From Deltaproteobacteria bacterium (GTDB lineage: Bacteria > Desulfobacterota > Desulfarculia > Desulfarculales > Desulfarculaceae), in the NCBI GenBank assembly GCA_021815655.1, contig JAKAGJ010000100.1, positions 1 through 7,091 on the forward strand: DNA of 7,091 nucleotides. Direction: 5' to 3'. Under the pieces are notes generated by a model, which ran no database searches, had not been told where the DNA came from, and worked only from the letters and a program-made list of their open reading frames with translations. Positions 1 to 6,149 of this stretch are shown here, one piece after another (within the stretch, counting starts at the first letter, position 1; every line of letters begins with the position of its first letter). A program made the translations under genes and the position numbers.

Positions 1-1
1 C

Positions 2-211
2 GAGAACCTCATGCTGGCCGCGGCCGAGATGGGCCTGGGCTCGCTATGGTTCACCTTCTTCGACCCGGCGACCATGGGGGCGGCCCTGGGCGTGCCCGCC
101 GGCCTGGAGCTGGCCGGGGTGGTCCCCTTGGGCCGGCCGGCGGGGCCCGCCCCGGCGCCGCCGCGCAGGCCTCCCAAGGTCCACCGCCAGCGCTTCGGCC
201 AGGAGGCCTGA
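2..211 (+). CDS. Nitroreductase family protein, C-terminal fragment (5' end outside window)
   Basis: Only the last 69 codons are present; the reading frame is open from base 2 and ends in TGA at 209-211. The visible part matches the C-terminus of FMN-dependent nitroreductases: an E-N-L-M-L-A-A-A-E-M-G-L-G-S-L-W helix (residues 1-16), then a stretch of the form lGvPaGlElaGvvpLGrP (about 31-48), and a proline/arginine-rich end leading to V-H-R-Q-R-F. In the family this region packs against the flavin and forms part of the dimer interface. Such enzymes use NAD(P)H to reduce nitro compounds, quinones or flavins, and the substrate cannot be told from this fragment. The ATG at 11 is internal to the conserved helix and is not the real start. 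The gene converges on the chemotaxis gene, with 31 bases between the stop codons, so it is probably not functionally linked to the minus-strand operon. Confidence 0.8.
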   Translation, partial: ENLMLAAAEMGLGSLWFTFFDPATMGAALGVPAGLELAGVVPLGRPAGPAPAPPRRPPKVHRQRFGQEA

Positions 212-227
212 GCCGAGCTGGCCTGAC

Positions 228-261
228 CGGGCGCGGACGCGGTCAGGAGCGTCCGCGCCCG
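228..261. terminator. GC-rich hairpin between convergent genes, possible bidirectional terminator
   Basis: A perfect 13-bp inverted repeat (arms 228-240 and 249-261, almost all G/C) is separated by an 8-base loop. It lies between the stop codon of the plus-strand nitroreductase and the 3' end of the minus-strand chemoreceptor. Neither side is followed by a T-tract, so it is not a canonical intrinsic terminator. It may act as a weak or factor-assisted terminator, or protect mRNA 3' ends. One arm and part of the loop lie inside the last codons of the chemoreceptor gene. Confidence 0.45.
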
Positions 262-2117
262 CCCTTGACCAGGGCGCGCAGGACGGCCACGTACTCATGC
301 ATGCGCGAGGCCTGGGCGCTGATTTCCTCGCTGGCCGCGGCCGACTCCTCGGAGTTGGCCGCGTTCTGCTGGGTGCCCTGGTTCATCTCATCCACGCTCT
401 TGTGCACCTGCTCTATGTCGCGCAATTGCTCGTTGCTGGATGACGATATCTCCTTGACCAAGCCGGCCACCTTCTGCACCCCAACGGCCACCTTGCCATA
501 GAGCTTGTCAGTCTCGTCCACCATCCGCGATTCGACCTCGATCTTTTGGATGATGTCTTCCACCAGCTTGTGCGTGTTCTGGGAGGCCTCGGCAGAGCGC
601 ATGGCCAGGTTGCGCACTTCGTCGGCCACCACGGCGAAGCCGGCCCCGGCCTCGCCGGCCCGGGCCGCCTCCACAGCGGCGTTCAGGGCCAGCAGGTTGA
701 TCTGGAAAGCTATGCCGTCGATGGTCTGCACCACCTTGACCACGTTGTTGCCGGCCTCGGCGGTGTCCTTCATGGACTTCATCAGGGTCTTCATGGAGAC
801 GTTGGCCTGGACCAGGTTCTCGCCACTTTGATGCGACAACTCGTCGGCCTGCAGGGCCCCGTTGGTGCTCTGCTTGGTCACGGCCGTCATCTGCTCCAGG
901 GCCGCCGTGGCCTCCTCCAGGGAGGCGGCCTGCTTGCTGGAGTTGGCGGCCAGGGTCTGGCTGGCCGCCGACATCTCGCTGGCGGCCGTGGCCAACTGAT
1001 CGGACATGCCGGCCAACTCGGTGGTGGCCATGTCTATGGGCTTGCTGAGGCGGTATGAGAAGACGATGGACACCGGCACGATCATCAGCACACAGCCCAG
1101 GGAAACCAGCATCAGTAGCTTGACGATCTGCCAGGTGTTGCGGTTCACCACCGTCTTGGCATAGAGGCAGGCGATGGCCCCGATGTACTTGTCCTTGCCG
1201 TATAGGGGCATGACGCCCTGGAAATAGTCCTGGCCCTGCACGCTGGCGTTGTTGTGCACCACTTGGTGCTTGTCCAGGTCCCAGCCCTGGCTCTGGCCGT
1301 CCAGGCCCTCCTGACCGATCTGCTTGTGGTCTGGCAGGGTGCCGGCCCGGAAGGCGTCCCCGACGAAGATATCCACCTCCATGCCGGTGAGCCGAGCCAT
1401 CCTCTCGCAGAAGGCCTGGTCCACCATCAGGCTGATGGTCACGAAGCCGAACTGCTTGGTTTCAAGGTTGCCGGTCTTGCGGTTGTAGGACTCTCCCATT
1501 ATGGGCGCCTGGGCCAGCATGGCGATGGCGCCCTCAATCTGCCGCATGTCACAGATTTCTTGCTTGGGCTTGTCCCCCTCGCCGCTCATGCTGAAGCCCG
1601 GAGGCGGCGCATTGCCGGCCTGCCAATCATCGAACTTGATCTCTCCCTCACCCTTGAGCAGCTTGCTGCGCACCACCACCGCTTCCTTGGAGCGAAACAC
1701 ATAGCCAGCCAGGGTGGCCTGGCCCTGACTCTCGGCAAAGGCTATCAGCCCGCCCTCCATGTCGCGGTAGGTTATGCGCCAAAGCTCGTTGGTCTTGGCG
1801 GCGTTGCGCATGGCCGCGATGATTTCCTTGAATGTCTGCCGGGCGGTGTCCTCGTCCACCCCCAGGCCGGTTTCGGTGATGAACTTGATCTTGCCCGGCA
1901 TCTGGTCGATCACCGCCATCTGGCGGGTAAGCGTCAGCAGTCCGTTTCTGCGGGTGGTAAGGTCGTCCACCATCACGTTGTAGGATTTGACGATCAGGTC
2001 CCGCGCCGCATCACGGTTCTGTCCCGTGATGATGACGTATACGACGACCGTGGAAACCAGCATCACCACGATCACCAACAGGAGGGCCATCAGCATGAGC
2101 CTGTTACGCAGATTCAT
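243..2117 (-). CDS. Methyl-accepting chemotaxis protein with large periplasmic sensor
   Basis: A 624-residue transmembrane chemoreceptor that would signal to the CheA kinase through CheW. Residues about 8-31 form the first membrane helix and about 332-354 the second, leaving a roughly 300-residue periplasmic region. That region is probably a Cache-type ligand-binding domain: note the stretch G-M-E-V-D-I-F-V near 245-252 and the segment near 299-320 ending in Y-I-G-A-I-A-C-L-Y-A. The size suits a double Cache fold, but the assignment is tentative. The signalling domain is unmistakable: the hairpin tip spans about 468-507, with L-L-A-L-N-A-A-V-E-A-A-R-A-G-E (475-489) and G-F-A-V-V-A-D-E-V-R (493-502). 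Likely methylation helices lie near 396-412 and 585-602, both with Glu-Glu pairs. Little or no room exists for a HAMP domain between membrane helix 2 and the signalling domain. There is no C-terminal CheR-docking pentapeptide. ATG at 2117 is preceded by GGGGAGGT at an 8-base spacing. The gene follows the dehydratase gene after 66 bases, so co-transcription is possible. Confidence 0.93.
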   Translation of the reverse strand: MNLRNRLMLMALLLVIVVMLVSTVVVYVIITGQNRDAARDLIVKSYNVMVDDLTTRRNGLLTLTRQMAVIDQMPGKIKFITETGLGVDEDTARQTFKEIIAAMRNAAKTNELWRITYRDMEGGLIAFAESQGQATLAGYVFRSKEAVVVRSKLLKGEGEIKFDDWQAGNAPPPGFSMSGEGDKPKQEICDMRQIEGAIAMLAQAPIMGESYNRKTGNLETKQFGFVTISLMVDQAFCERMARLTGMEVDIFVGDAFRAGTLPDHKQIGQEGLDGQSQGWDLDKHQVVHNNASVQGQDYFQGVMPLYGKDKYIGAIACLYAKTVVNRNTWQIVKLLMLVSLGCVLMIVPVSIVFSYRLSKPIDMATTELAGMSDQLATAASEMSAASQTLAANSSKQAASLEEATAALEQMTAVTKQSTNGALQADELSHQSGENLVQANVSMKTLMKSMKDTAEAGNNVVKVVQTIDGIAFQINLLALNAAVEAARAGEAGAGFAVVADEVRNLAMRSAEASQNTHKLVEDIIQKIEVESRMVDETDKLYGKVAVGVQKVAGLVKEISSSSNEQLRDIEQVHKSVDEMNQGTQQNAANSEESAAASEEISAQASRMHEYVAVLRALVKGGRGRS

Positions 2118-2125
2118 AGGTTGCC

Positions 2126-2133
2126 ACCTCCCC
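2126..2133 (-). promoter_or_regulatory. Strong Shine-Dalgarno of the chemoreceptor gene
   Basis: On the minus strand this reads GGGGAGGT, 8 bases before the ATG at 2117. It fixes the start and shows that the chemoreceptor is translated independently of the upstream dehydratase gene. Confidence 0.7.
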
Positions 2134-2183
2134 TACGTCTTAAGGACGCCGCCGACCTCGGACCAACCTGCCGCCCATATATC

Positions 2184-3632
2184 TTAGCTGATTTCTAGCA
2201 TGTTCTTCACCCGGACAATTTTGGACTCCAAGTCGGCCTGGCGGCCGATCATGATGCGCTGGGCCGTGGGCGGACCGGCCCCGTGCATGGACTCGATGAG
2301 ATAGCCAACCGACCCAGCGCCGGCCACCAGGTTCTCGATCAGCCGCATCACCTTCATGCGATCCACCACGTCGAAGCTGGGGTTGGCCTGGAGGTATTTG
2401 CGGATGTAGGGGCCGGCCACCGGGTCGTCCAGGTCGGCGGCCGAGGGCATGGTGCCCAGCAGACCGCCGGCGATCTCGGTGGCCAGCCTGGCCAGCTCAT
2501 AGGGGAAGCGGGTCACGTTCAGCTTGCAGACGTTGGCCAGGAGCAGGTTTACCAGGAAGTTGCCGGACGGCGTGGCCTGGCCGGTGGCCGAGCAGGCCAG
2601 GCCGCAGGCATAGATGGTCTCGTTCAGGTGGATCATCTCCACGATCTTGTCCTTGATGTGGCTGGCCCCTTCGACGCCGTTCATGCGGGCCATCAGGGCC
2701 GTGGCCCCGATCAGGGCGTCACCCACGCCCACCTTGCAGCCGCCGTAGCTTTGGCGGTGGTAGGAGGCGAAGCGCTCCACCAGCACGCCGGAGAAGTCCA
2801 CCTCGCCGTCCAGGAAGACCCTCTCGTTGGGAACAAAGACGTCCTCGAAGACGGTCATAACCTCCTGGCCGCCGAAGGTGACGTTGCCCACGTCCAGGTT
2901 GCGGGCCTCCAGCTTGCGGGTGTCGCTGGTCTGGCGGCCGTAGATGTAGCGCACGCCGGGGTCGTTGGTGGGCACCGCGCAGCAGACGGCCCAGGCCTCC
3001 TCGCCCGGGCGCATGGTCAGGGTGGGCATGACCAGCATCTCGTGGGAGTTGAGCATGCCGGTCTGGTGCAGCTTGGCCCCGCTGATCACCACCCCGCCGG
3101 GGCGGCGCGCCTTCACCCGCAGGAAGAGGTCGGGGTCCACCTGGTCCTTGGGCCGCTTGCCCCGGTCGCCCTTGGGGTCGGTCATGGCCCCGTCCACCAC
3201 CAGATCGTTCATCTGGATCCAGGACCAGTAGTCGCGGAAGCGCCCGTGATAGTCCGTGCCGTGCTTCCGGTCGCACTCATAGGTGGTGCTGAAGATGGCG
3301 TTGGCCGCGTCCATGCCCACACAGCGCTGGAAGCAACAGGCCGTGCCCGCGCCGCAGTAGCGTTGCATGCGCACCTTGTTGACCAGGTCCTCGCTGCTCT
3401 GGTGCAGATGTGTGAACCGGTTCACCTCCTGCTTGCACAGGGGCGACTCCACTCTGAACAGCCCCTGGATCTCCGGCTGGTGGGCGGCGTCATAGGTGAA
3501 TGCCACGGCCTGCTGGGAGGGCTTGACCAGGCCGTGCTGGTCCAGGTCCCCGCGCTTCTCCCCCAGCATGTGGGCCTCCAGGCCCAAGTCCCTCACCGAC
3601 TGCAAGTATTCCTTACCGGTCTTAAGCGCCAT
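2184..3632 (-). CDS. abfD: 4-hydroxybutyryl-CoA dehydratase-like Fe-S flavoenzyme (4-hydroxyphenylacetate 3-hydroxylase superfamily)
   Basis: A 482-residue protein, close to the length of clostridial AbfD (about 484), which it resembles from end to end as far as I recall that sequence. AbfD uses FAD and a [4Fe-4S] cluster to dehydrate 4-hydroxybutyryl-CoA to crotonyl-CoA by a ketyl-radical route, and also isomerises vinylacetyl-CoA. Counting from the upstream ATG at 3644, the cluster ligands are present: C104 and C108 in A-C-C-F-Q-R-C, and H296 and C303 in Y-H-R-Q-S-Y-G-G-C-K. Also kept are T195 (H-Q-T-G), E261 (G-G-Q-E), Y300, K304 and E451 (E-S-M-H-G-A-G), plus the D-G-A-M-T-D-P-K-G-D-R-G block at 151-162. 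I chose the ATG at 3632 because GAGGAA precedes it at good spacing and homology begins there; the ATG at 3644 would add four residues. These ligands argue for the dehydratase branch rather than HpaB-type monooxygenases. It follows livF by 66 bases. The exact substrate is inferred; a related hydroxyacyl-CoA is possible. Confidence 0.88.
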   Translation of the reverse strand: MALKTGKEYLQSVRDLGLEAHMLGEKRGDLDQHGLVKPSQQAVAFTYDAAHQPEIQGLFRVESPLCKQEVNRFTHLHQSSEDLVNKVRMQRYCGAGTACCFQRCVGMDAANAIFSTTYECDRKHGTDYHGRFRDYWSWIQMNDLVVDGAMTDPKGDRGKRPKDQVDPDLFLRVKARRPGGVVISGAKLHQTGMLNSHEMLVMPTLTMRPGEEAWAVCCAVPTNDPGVRYIYGRQTSDTRKLEARNLDVGNVTFGGQEVMTVFEDVFVPNERVFLDGEVDFSGVLVERFASYHRQSYGGCKVGVGDALIGATALMARMNGVEGASHIKDKIVEMIHLNETIYACGLACSATGQATPSGNFLVNLLLANVCKLNVTRFPYELARLATEIAGGLLGTMPSAADLDDPVAGPYIRKYLQANPSFDVVDRMKVMRLIENLVAGAGSVGYLIESMHGAGPPTAQRIMIGRQADLESKIVRVKNMLEIS

Positions 3633-3636
3633 TTCA

Positions 3637-3642
3637 TTCCTC
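3637..3642 (-). promoter_or_regulatory. Shine-Dalgarno deciding the dehydratase start
   Basis: GAGGAA on the minus strand lies 4 bases before the ATG at 3632. It overlaps the alternative ATG at 3644 and therefore cannot serve it. The upstream ATG has only a weak AGG in front. This supports 3632 as the main start. Confidence 0.6.
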
Positions 3643-3665
3643 ATTCGAGCCTGGTGCGTCGCCGC

Positions 3666-3694
3666 GGCCCATGGTCGCCTTCGGCCATCGGGCC
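3666..3694 (-). other. Stem-loop in the livF-dehydratase gap
   Basis: GGCCCATGG (3666-3674) pairs with CCATCGGGCC (3685-3694), giving a 9-bp stem with one bulged base around a 10-base loop. It sits just after the livF stop codon and ahead of the dehydratase Shine-Dalgarno. There is no T-tract, so it does not look like a strong terminator. It could mark an RNA-processing or mRNA-stability boundary between the transporter genes and the enzyme gene. An 8-bp direct repeat, CCATGGTC, also occurs here (3669-3676 and 3693-3700). Confidence 0.4.
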
Positions 3695-3698
3695 ATGG

Positions 3699-4415
3699 TC
3701 AGGAGACCTCCAGGTACTTTGCCATCACGTCGGGCCGCGCCCGCAACTGGCTCATGGTTCCCTCGAAGGCCACGAAGCCCTTGCCCAGCAGATAGCACCG
3801 GTGGGCCAGAGACATGGCCACCTTTAGATTATGCTCCACCAGCAGGATCGATACTCCGGCCCGGTTGATTTGCAGTAGAACATCTCGCACCTCCCGCACC
3901 AACAGGGGCGCCAGCCCCTCGCCCGGCTCGTCCACTAATAGCAGCAGGGGGTTGCCCATGAGGGCGCGCCCCATGGACAGCATCTGCTGTTCGCCACCGG
4001 AGAGCTGGGAGCCCTTGTTTCGGCTGCGCCGCTCCAGGGAGCCGAAGTGCTTGTATACCCTCTTCAGGGTCCAGGGCTCCAGGTCCCGGGGCGCCGGGCA
4101 GCCGGCCTTCACCCCCATCAGGAGGTTCTCCTCCACGGTGAGATTGGGGAAGATGCGCCGCTCCTGGGGCACCAGGCCCACGCCGACCCGGGCCACCTTG
4201 TAGGGTGGCGCCTGGAAGATGCTCCTGCCCTGGAAATCGATGGCCCCCGACTGCGGCGGCACCAGCCCCATGATGGATTTCAGGGTGGTGCTCTTGCCCA
4301 TGCCGTTGCGGCCCAGCAGGCAGACGATCTCCCCTTGGTCCACGGTCAACGAGATGTTTTGCAGGGCGTGGATCAATCCGTAATAGGTGTTGAGACCGCT
4401 TGCCTTAAAGAACAT
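3699..4415 (-). CDS. livF: LIV-type ABC transporter ATP-binding protein LivF
   Basis: A 238-residue cytoplasmic ATPase, the usual LivF length, that pairs with LivG to power import through LivH and LivM. From the chosen start: Walker A G-R-N-G-M-G-K-S-T (35-43), Q-loop Q84 in V-P-Q-E-R-R-I-F, ABC signature L-S-G-G-E-Q-Q (138-144), Walker B L-L-L-L-V-D-E-P (157-164) with catalytic E163, and switch histidine H195 in V-E-H-N. The N-terminal G-L-N-T-Y-Y-G and the G-L-A-P after Walker B are typical of LivF rather than LivG. The D-loop position usually held by Ser is Gly (D-E-P-G-E-G-L). The ATG at 4415 has GGAG at a 7-base spacing and fits family starts; an in-frame GTG at 4433 would add six residues. 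The start overlaps the end of livG by 11 bases. The imported solute is not determined by this protein; branched-chain or other amino acids, amides, or carboxylates are all known for the family. Confidence 0.95.
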   Translation of the reverse strand: MFFKASGLNTYYGLIHALQNISLTVDQGEIVCLLGRNGMGKSTTLKSIMGLVPPQSGAIDFQGRSIFQAPPYKVARVGVGLVPQERRIFPNLTVEENLLMGVKAGCPAPRDLEPWTLKRVYKHFGSLERRSRNKGSQLSGGEQQMLSMGRALMGNPLLLLVDEPGEGLAPLLVREVRDVLLQINRAGVSILLVEHNLKVAMSLAHRCYLLGKGFVAFEGTMSQLRARPDVMAKYLEVS

Positions 4416-5163
4416 GGGAGAACTCCATGTCACCCAGGTAGGCGTCCTTTACCGCCTGGTTGTGGCGAATCTCCTCCGGCGGTCCGGAGGCCAGGATGGA
4501 ACCGTAGTATAGCACGGTGATACGGTCGGCCAGGGAGAAGACCACGTCCATGTCGTGCTCCACAATGACCATGGTCTTGCCGCTGGTCAGCCGCCGGATC
4601 AGCTCCACCGTGGCGTGCGTCTCCTCCTTGGACATGCCGGCGGTGGGCTCGTCGAGCATCACCAGGTCTGGGTTGGTGGACAGCGCCATGGATACCTCCA
4701 GGGCCCGGTGCTTGCCATAGGACAACGCGCAGGCCAGCACCTCCCGCTCGGCCAATAGGCCGATGCTGGAAAGTATCTCCTCCGTCTCCTGGGCCACGGG
4801 GCACAGGCTCTCCACCCGCCGCCAAAAGTCGAACCTGATGCCGCGCCGGGACATAACGCCCATGCGGATGTTCTGGAAGACGGTCTGCTTCTCGAAGGTG
4901 CTGGTGATCTGGAAGGAGCGTCCCAGGCCCCTGCGTGCCAGTTGATAGGGCGCCAGCCCAGTCACGTCCTGGCCCTTGAAGATGACCTGGCCCCCGGAGG
5001 GACGGTAGGTGCCGGTGATGACGTTGAACAGGGTGGTCTTGCCCGCGCCGTTGGGCCCTATGATGGCGTGGTGCTCGCCCTGACGCACGGTCAGGCCCAC
5101 ATCGAACAGCACCCGCAGGCCCTTGAAGTCGTGGGAAAGCCCTCGGGTCTCCAGGATGTTCAT
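4405..5163 (-). CDS. livG: LIV-type ABC transporter ATP-binding protein LivG
   Basis: A 252-residue ATPase, the partner of LivF. From the chosen start: Walker A G-P-N-G-A-G-K-T-T (36-44), Q-loop Q85 in R-S-F-Q, signature L-S-Y-G-K-H-R-A-L-E (147-156), Walker B L-V-M-L-D-E-P (167-173) with E172, and H-loop H203 in V-E-H-D. L-S-Y-G instead of L-S-G-G and the A-G-M-S after Walker B are hallmarks of LivG; the signature has K-H where Q-Q or Q-R is usual. The frame stays open upstream to 5229, but those 22 extra codons lie inside livM and encode no family sequence. The ATG at 5163 forms an ATGA overlap with the livM stop and is preceded by GGGAGGG at 6 bases. It is therefore the real start and is probably translationally coupled. 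The 3' end overlaps livF. Confidence 0.95.
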   Translation of the reverse strand: MNILETRGLSHDFKGLRVLFDVGLTVRQGEHHAIIGPNGAGKTTLFNVITGTYRPSGGQVIFKGQDVTGLAPYQLARRGLGRSFQITSTFEKQTVFQNIRMGVMSRRGIRFDFWRRVESLCPVAQETEEILSSIGLLAEREVLACALSYGKHRALEVSMALSTNPDLVMLDEPTAGMSKEETHATVELIRRLTSGKTMVIVEHDMDVVFSLADRITVLYYGSILASGPPEEIRHNQAVKDAYLGDMEFSHVL

Positions 5164-6149
5164 GCCATGCCCTCCCTGCTCTTGCGCAGATAGCTTCGCT
5201 TTTGCCACCAGGCCCGCGCCCGCGCCCATGACCAGATGACGCCCCCGGGCAGGAACATCACCACCAGGATGAAGATGACGCCGCTGATCAACTGGGCCAT
5301 TTCAGGATAGGCCTGGGTCACCTCCTCCAGGAGCAGGAGCAGCCCCGAGCCCAGGATGGGGCCGAAGAAGCTGCCGATGCCTCCCACCAGAATGGCCATG
5401 AGCGGCTGGAAGGAGACCATCACGTGCAGCACGCCACCCACCGAAACCAGGTTGTTGAACACCGCGTAGATGGCGCCGGCCAGACCGGCGAAAAACCCGG
5501 AGAGGCAGAAGATCACCGCCTTGGTCAGCACCACACGGTAGCCCAGGTAGTCCACCCGCTTTTGGTTGTCGCGGATGCTGATCATCACGCTGCCCATGGG
5601 CGTTTTGGTGAAGAACCACATGGCCAGAATGCCCAGGCAGGCCAATCCCACGGCGAAGAAATAGATATTCACCGGGCTGGTGATGTCCAGGCTGAACAAT
5701 CCCGGTATGCCAAGCGGTGGTGTGGTCCATCCCATGATGCCGTCCTCCCCGCCGGTCACCTCGCGGAACTTGGAGCACAGCACGAACATGAGCTGACCGA
5801 AGGCCAGGGTCAGCATGGCGAAGGCCGTGGCGCGCACCCTGACCAGCAGGGGGCTTAGCACCAGGGCCGTCAGGGCGGCAACCATCCCGCTCAGCAGAAC
5901 CGCCGCCAGGAGGGGTATGCCTTCCAGGTGGGTCAGGAGCAGGGCGGTGGCGTAGGCGCCCACGCCGAAGTAGAGGGCATGGCCAAAGGAGAGCAGGCCG
6001 GTGAAGGACAAAAGCAGGTTGAGGCTCACCGCGAACAGGGCCTCGATGGCCAGGCGCACCATCAGGTTGGTGTGCAGGGTGCCGAAGATGAAGGGGAAGG
6101 CGACCAGCGCCGCCAGGGCGGCCGCCAGCCAGAGATGGTGGCGCTTCAT
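5160..6149 (-). CDS. livM: LIV-type ABC transporter permease LivM
   Basis: A 329-residue inner-membrane permease that would form the translocation channel with LivH. It is strongly hydrophobic with about eight to ten likely membrane helices. Family motifs are the L-L-S-F-T-G-L-L-S-F-G-H-A block followed by F-G-V-G-A-Y-A (47-67), the T-G-G-E-D-G loop (132-137), the cytoplasmic ATPase-contact (EAA-like) loop I-R-D-N-Q-K-R-V-D-Y-L-G-Y (192-204), and G-G-I-G-S-F-F-G-P-I-L-G (256-267). The C-terminus is basic (about 310-326, rich in Arg, Lys and Trp), as expected for a cytoplasmic tail. The ATG at 6149 overlaps the livH stop as ATGA and has GGAG 7 bases upstream, so translation is probably coupled. 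Its own stop overlaps the livG start in the same way. Length and order (H, M, G, F) are standard; the sequence does not show the substrate. Confidence 0.95.
   Translation of the reverse strand: MKRHHLWLAAALAALVAFPFIFGTLHTNLMVRLAIEALFAVSLNLLLSFTGLLSFGHALYFGVGAYATALLLTHLEGIPLLAAVLLSGMVAALTALVLSPLLVRVRATAFAMLTLAFGQLMFVLCSKFREVTGGEDGIMGWTTPPLGIPGLFSLDITSPVNIYFFAVGLACLGILAMWFFTKTPMGSVMISIRDNQKRVDYLGYRVVLTKAVIFCLSGFFAGLAGAIYAVFNNLVSVGGVLHVMVSFQPLMAILVGGIGSFFGPILGSGLLLLLEEVTQAYPEMAQLISGVIFILVVMFLPGGVIWSWARARAWWQKRSYLRKSREGMA

Noticed and set aside
2138..2166. Possible promoter for the chemoreceptor gene on the minus strand (TTGGTC, 17 bases, TTAAGA)
   Set aside because: The spacing is right, but both boxes match the sigma-70 consensus poorly. 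No sigma-28 or sigma-54 site is visible either.
1254..2198. Open plus-strand frame of 314 codons antisense to the chemoreceptor
   Set aside because: The composition is His- and Leu-rich shadow sequence with no recognisable domain. The opposite strand encodes an unmistakable chemoreceptor.
2719..3276. Minus-strand open frame of 185 codons within the dehydratase gene
   Set aside because: It is an out-of-frame Arg/Gly/Pro-rich translation of the same DNA, a typical GC-rich shadow frame.
2283..3827. Open plus-strand frame of 514 codons antisense to the dehydratase gene
   Set aside because: It is the mirror of a clearly homologous minus-strand gene in GC-rich DNA. Its translation is His/Gly/Ala/Val-rich, low in complexity and resembles no family. 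It also runs through the livF-dehydratase boundary.
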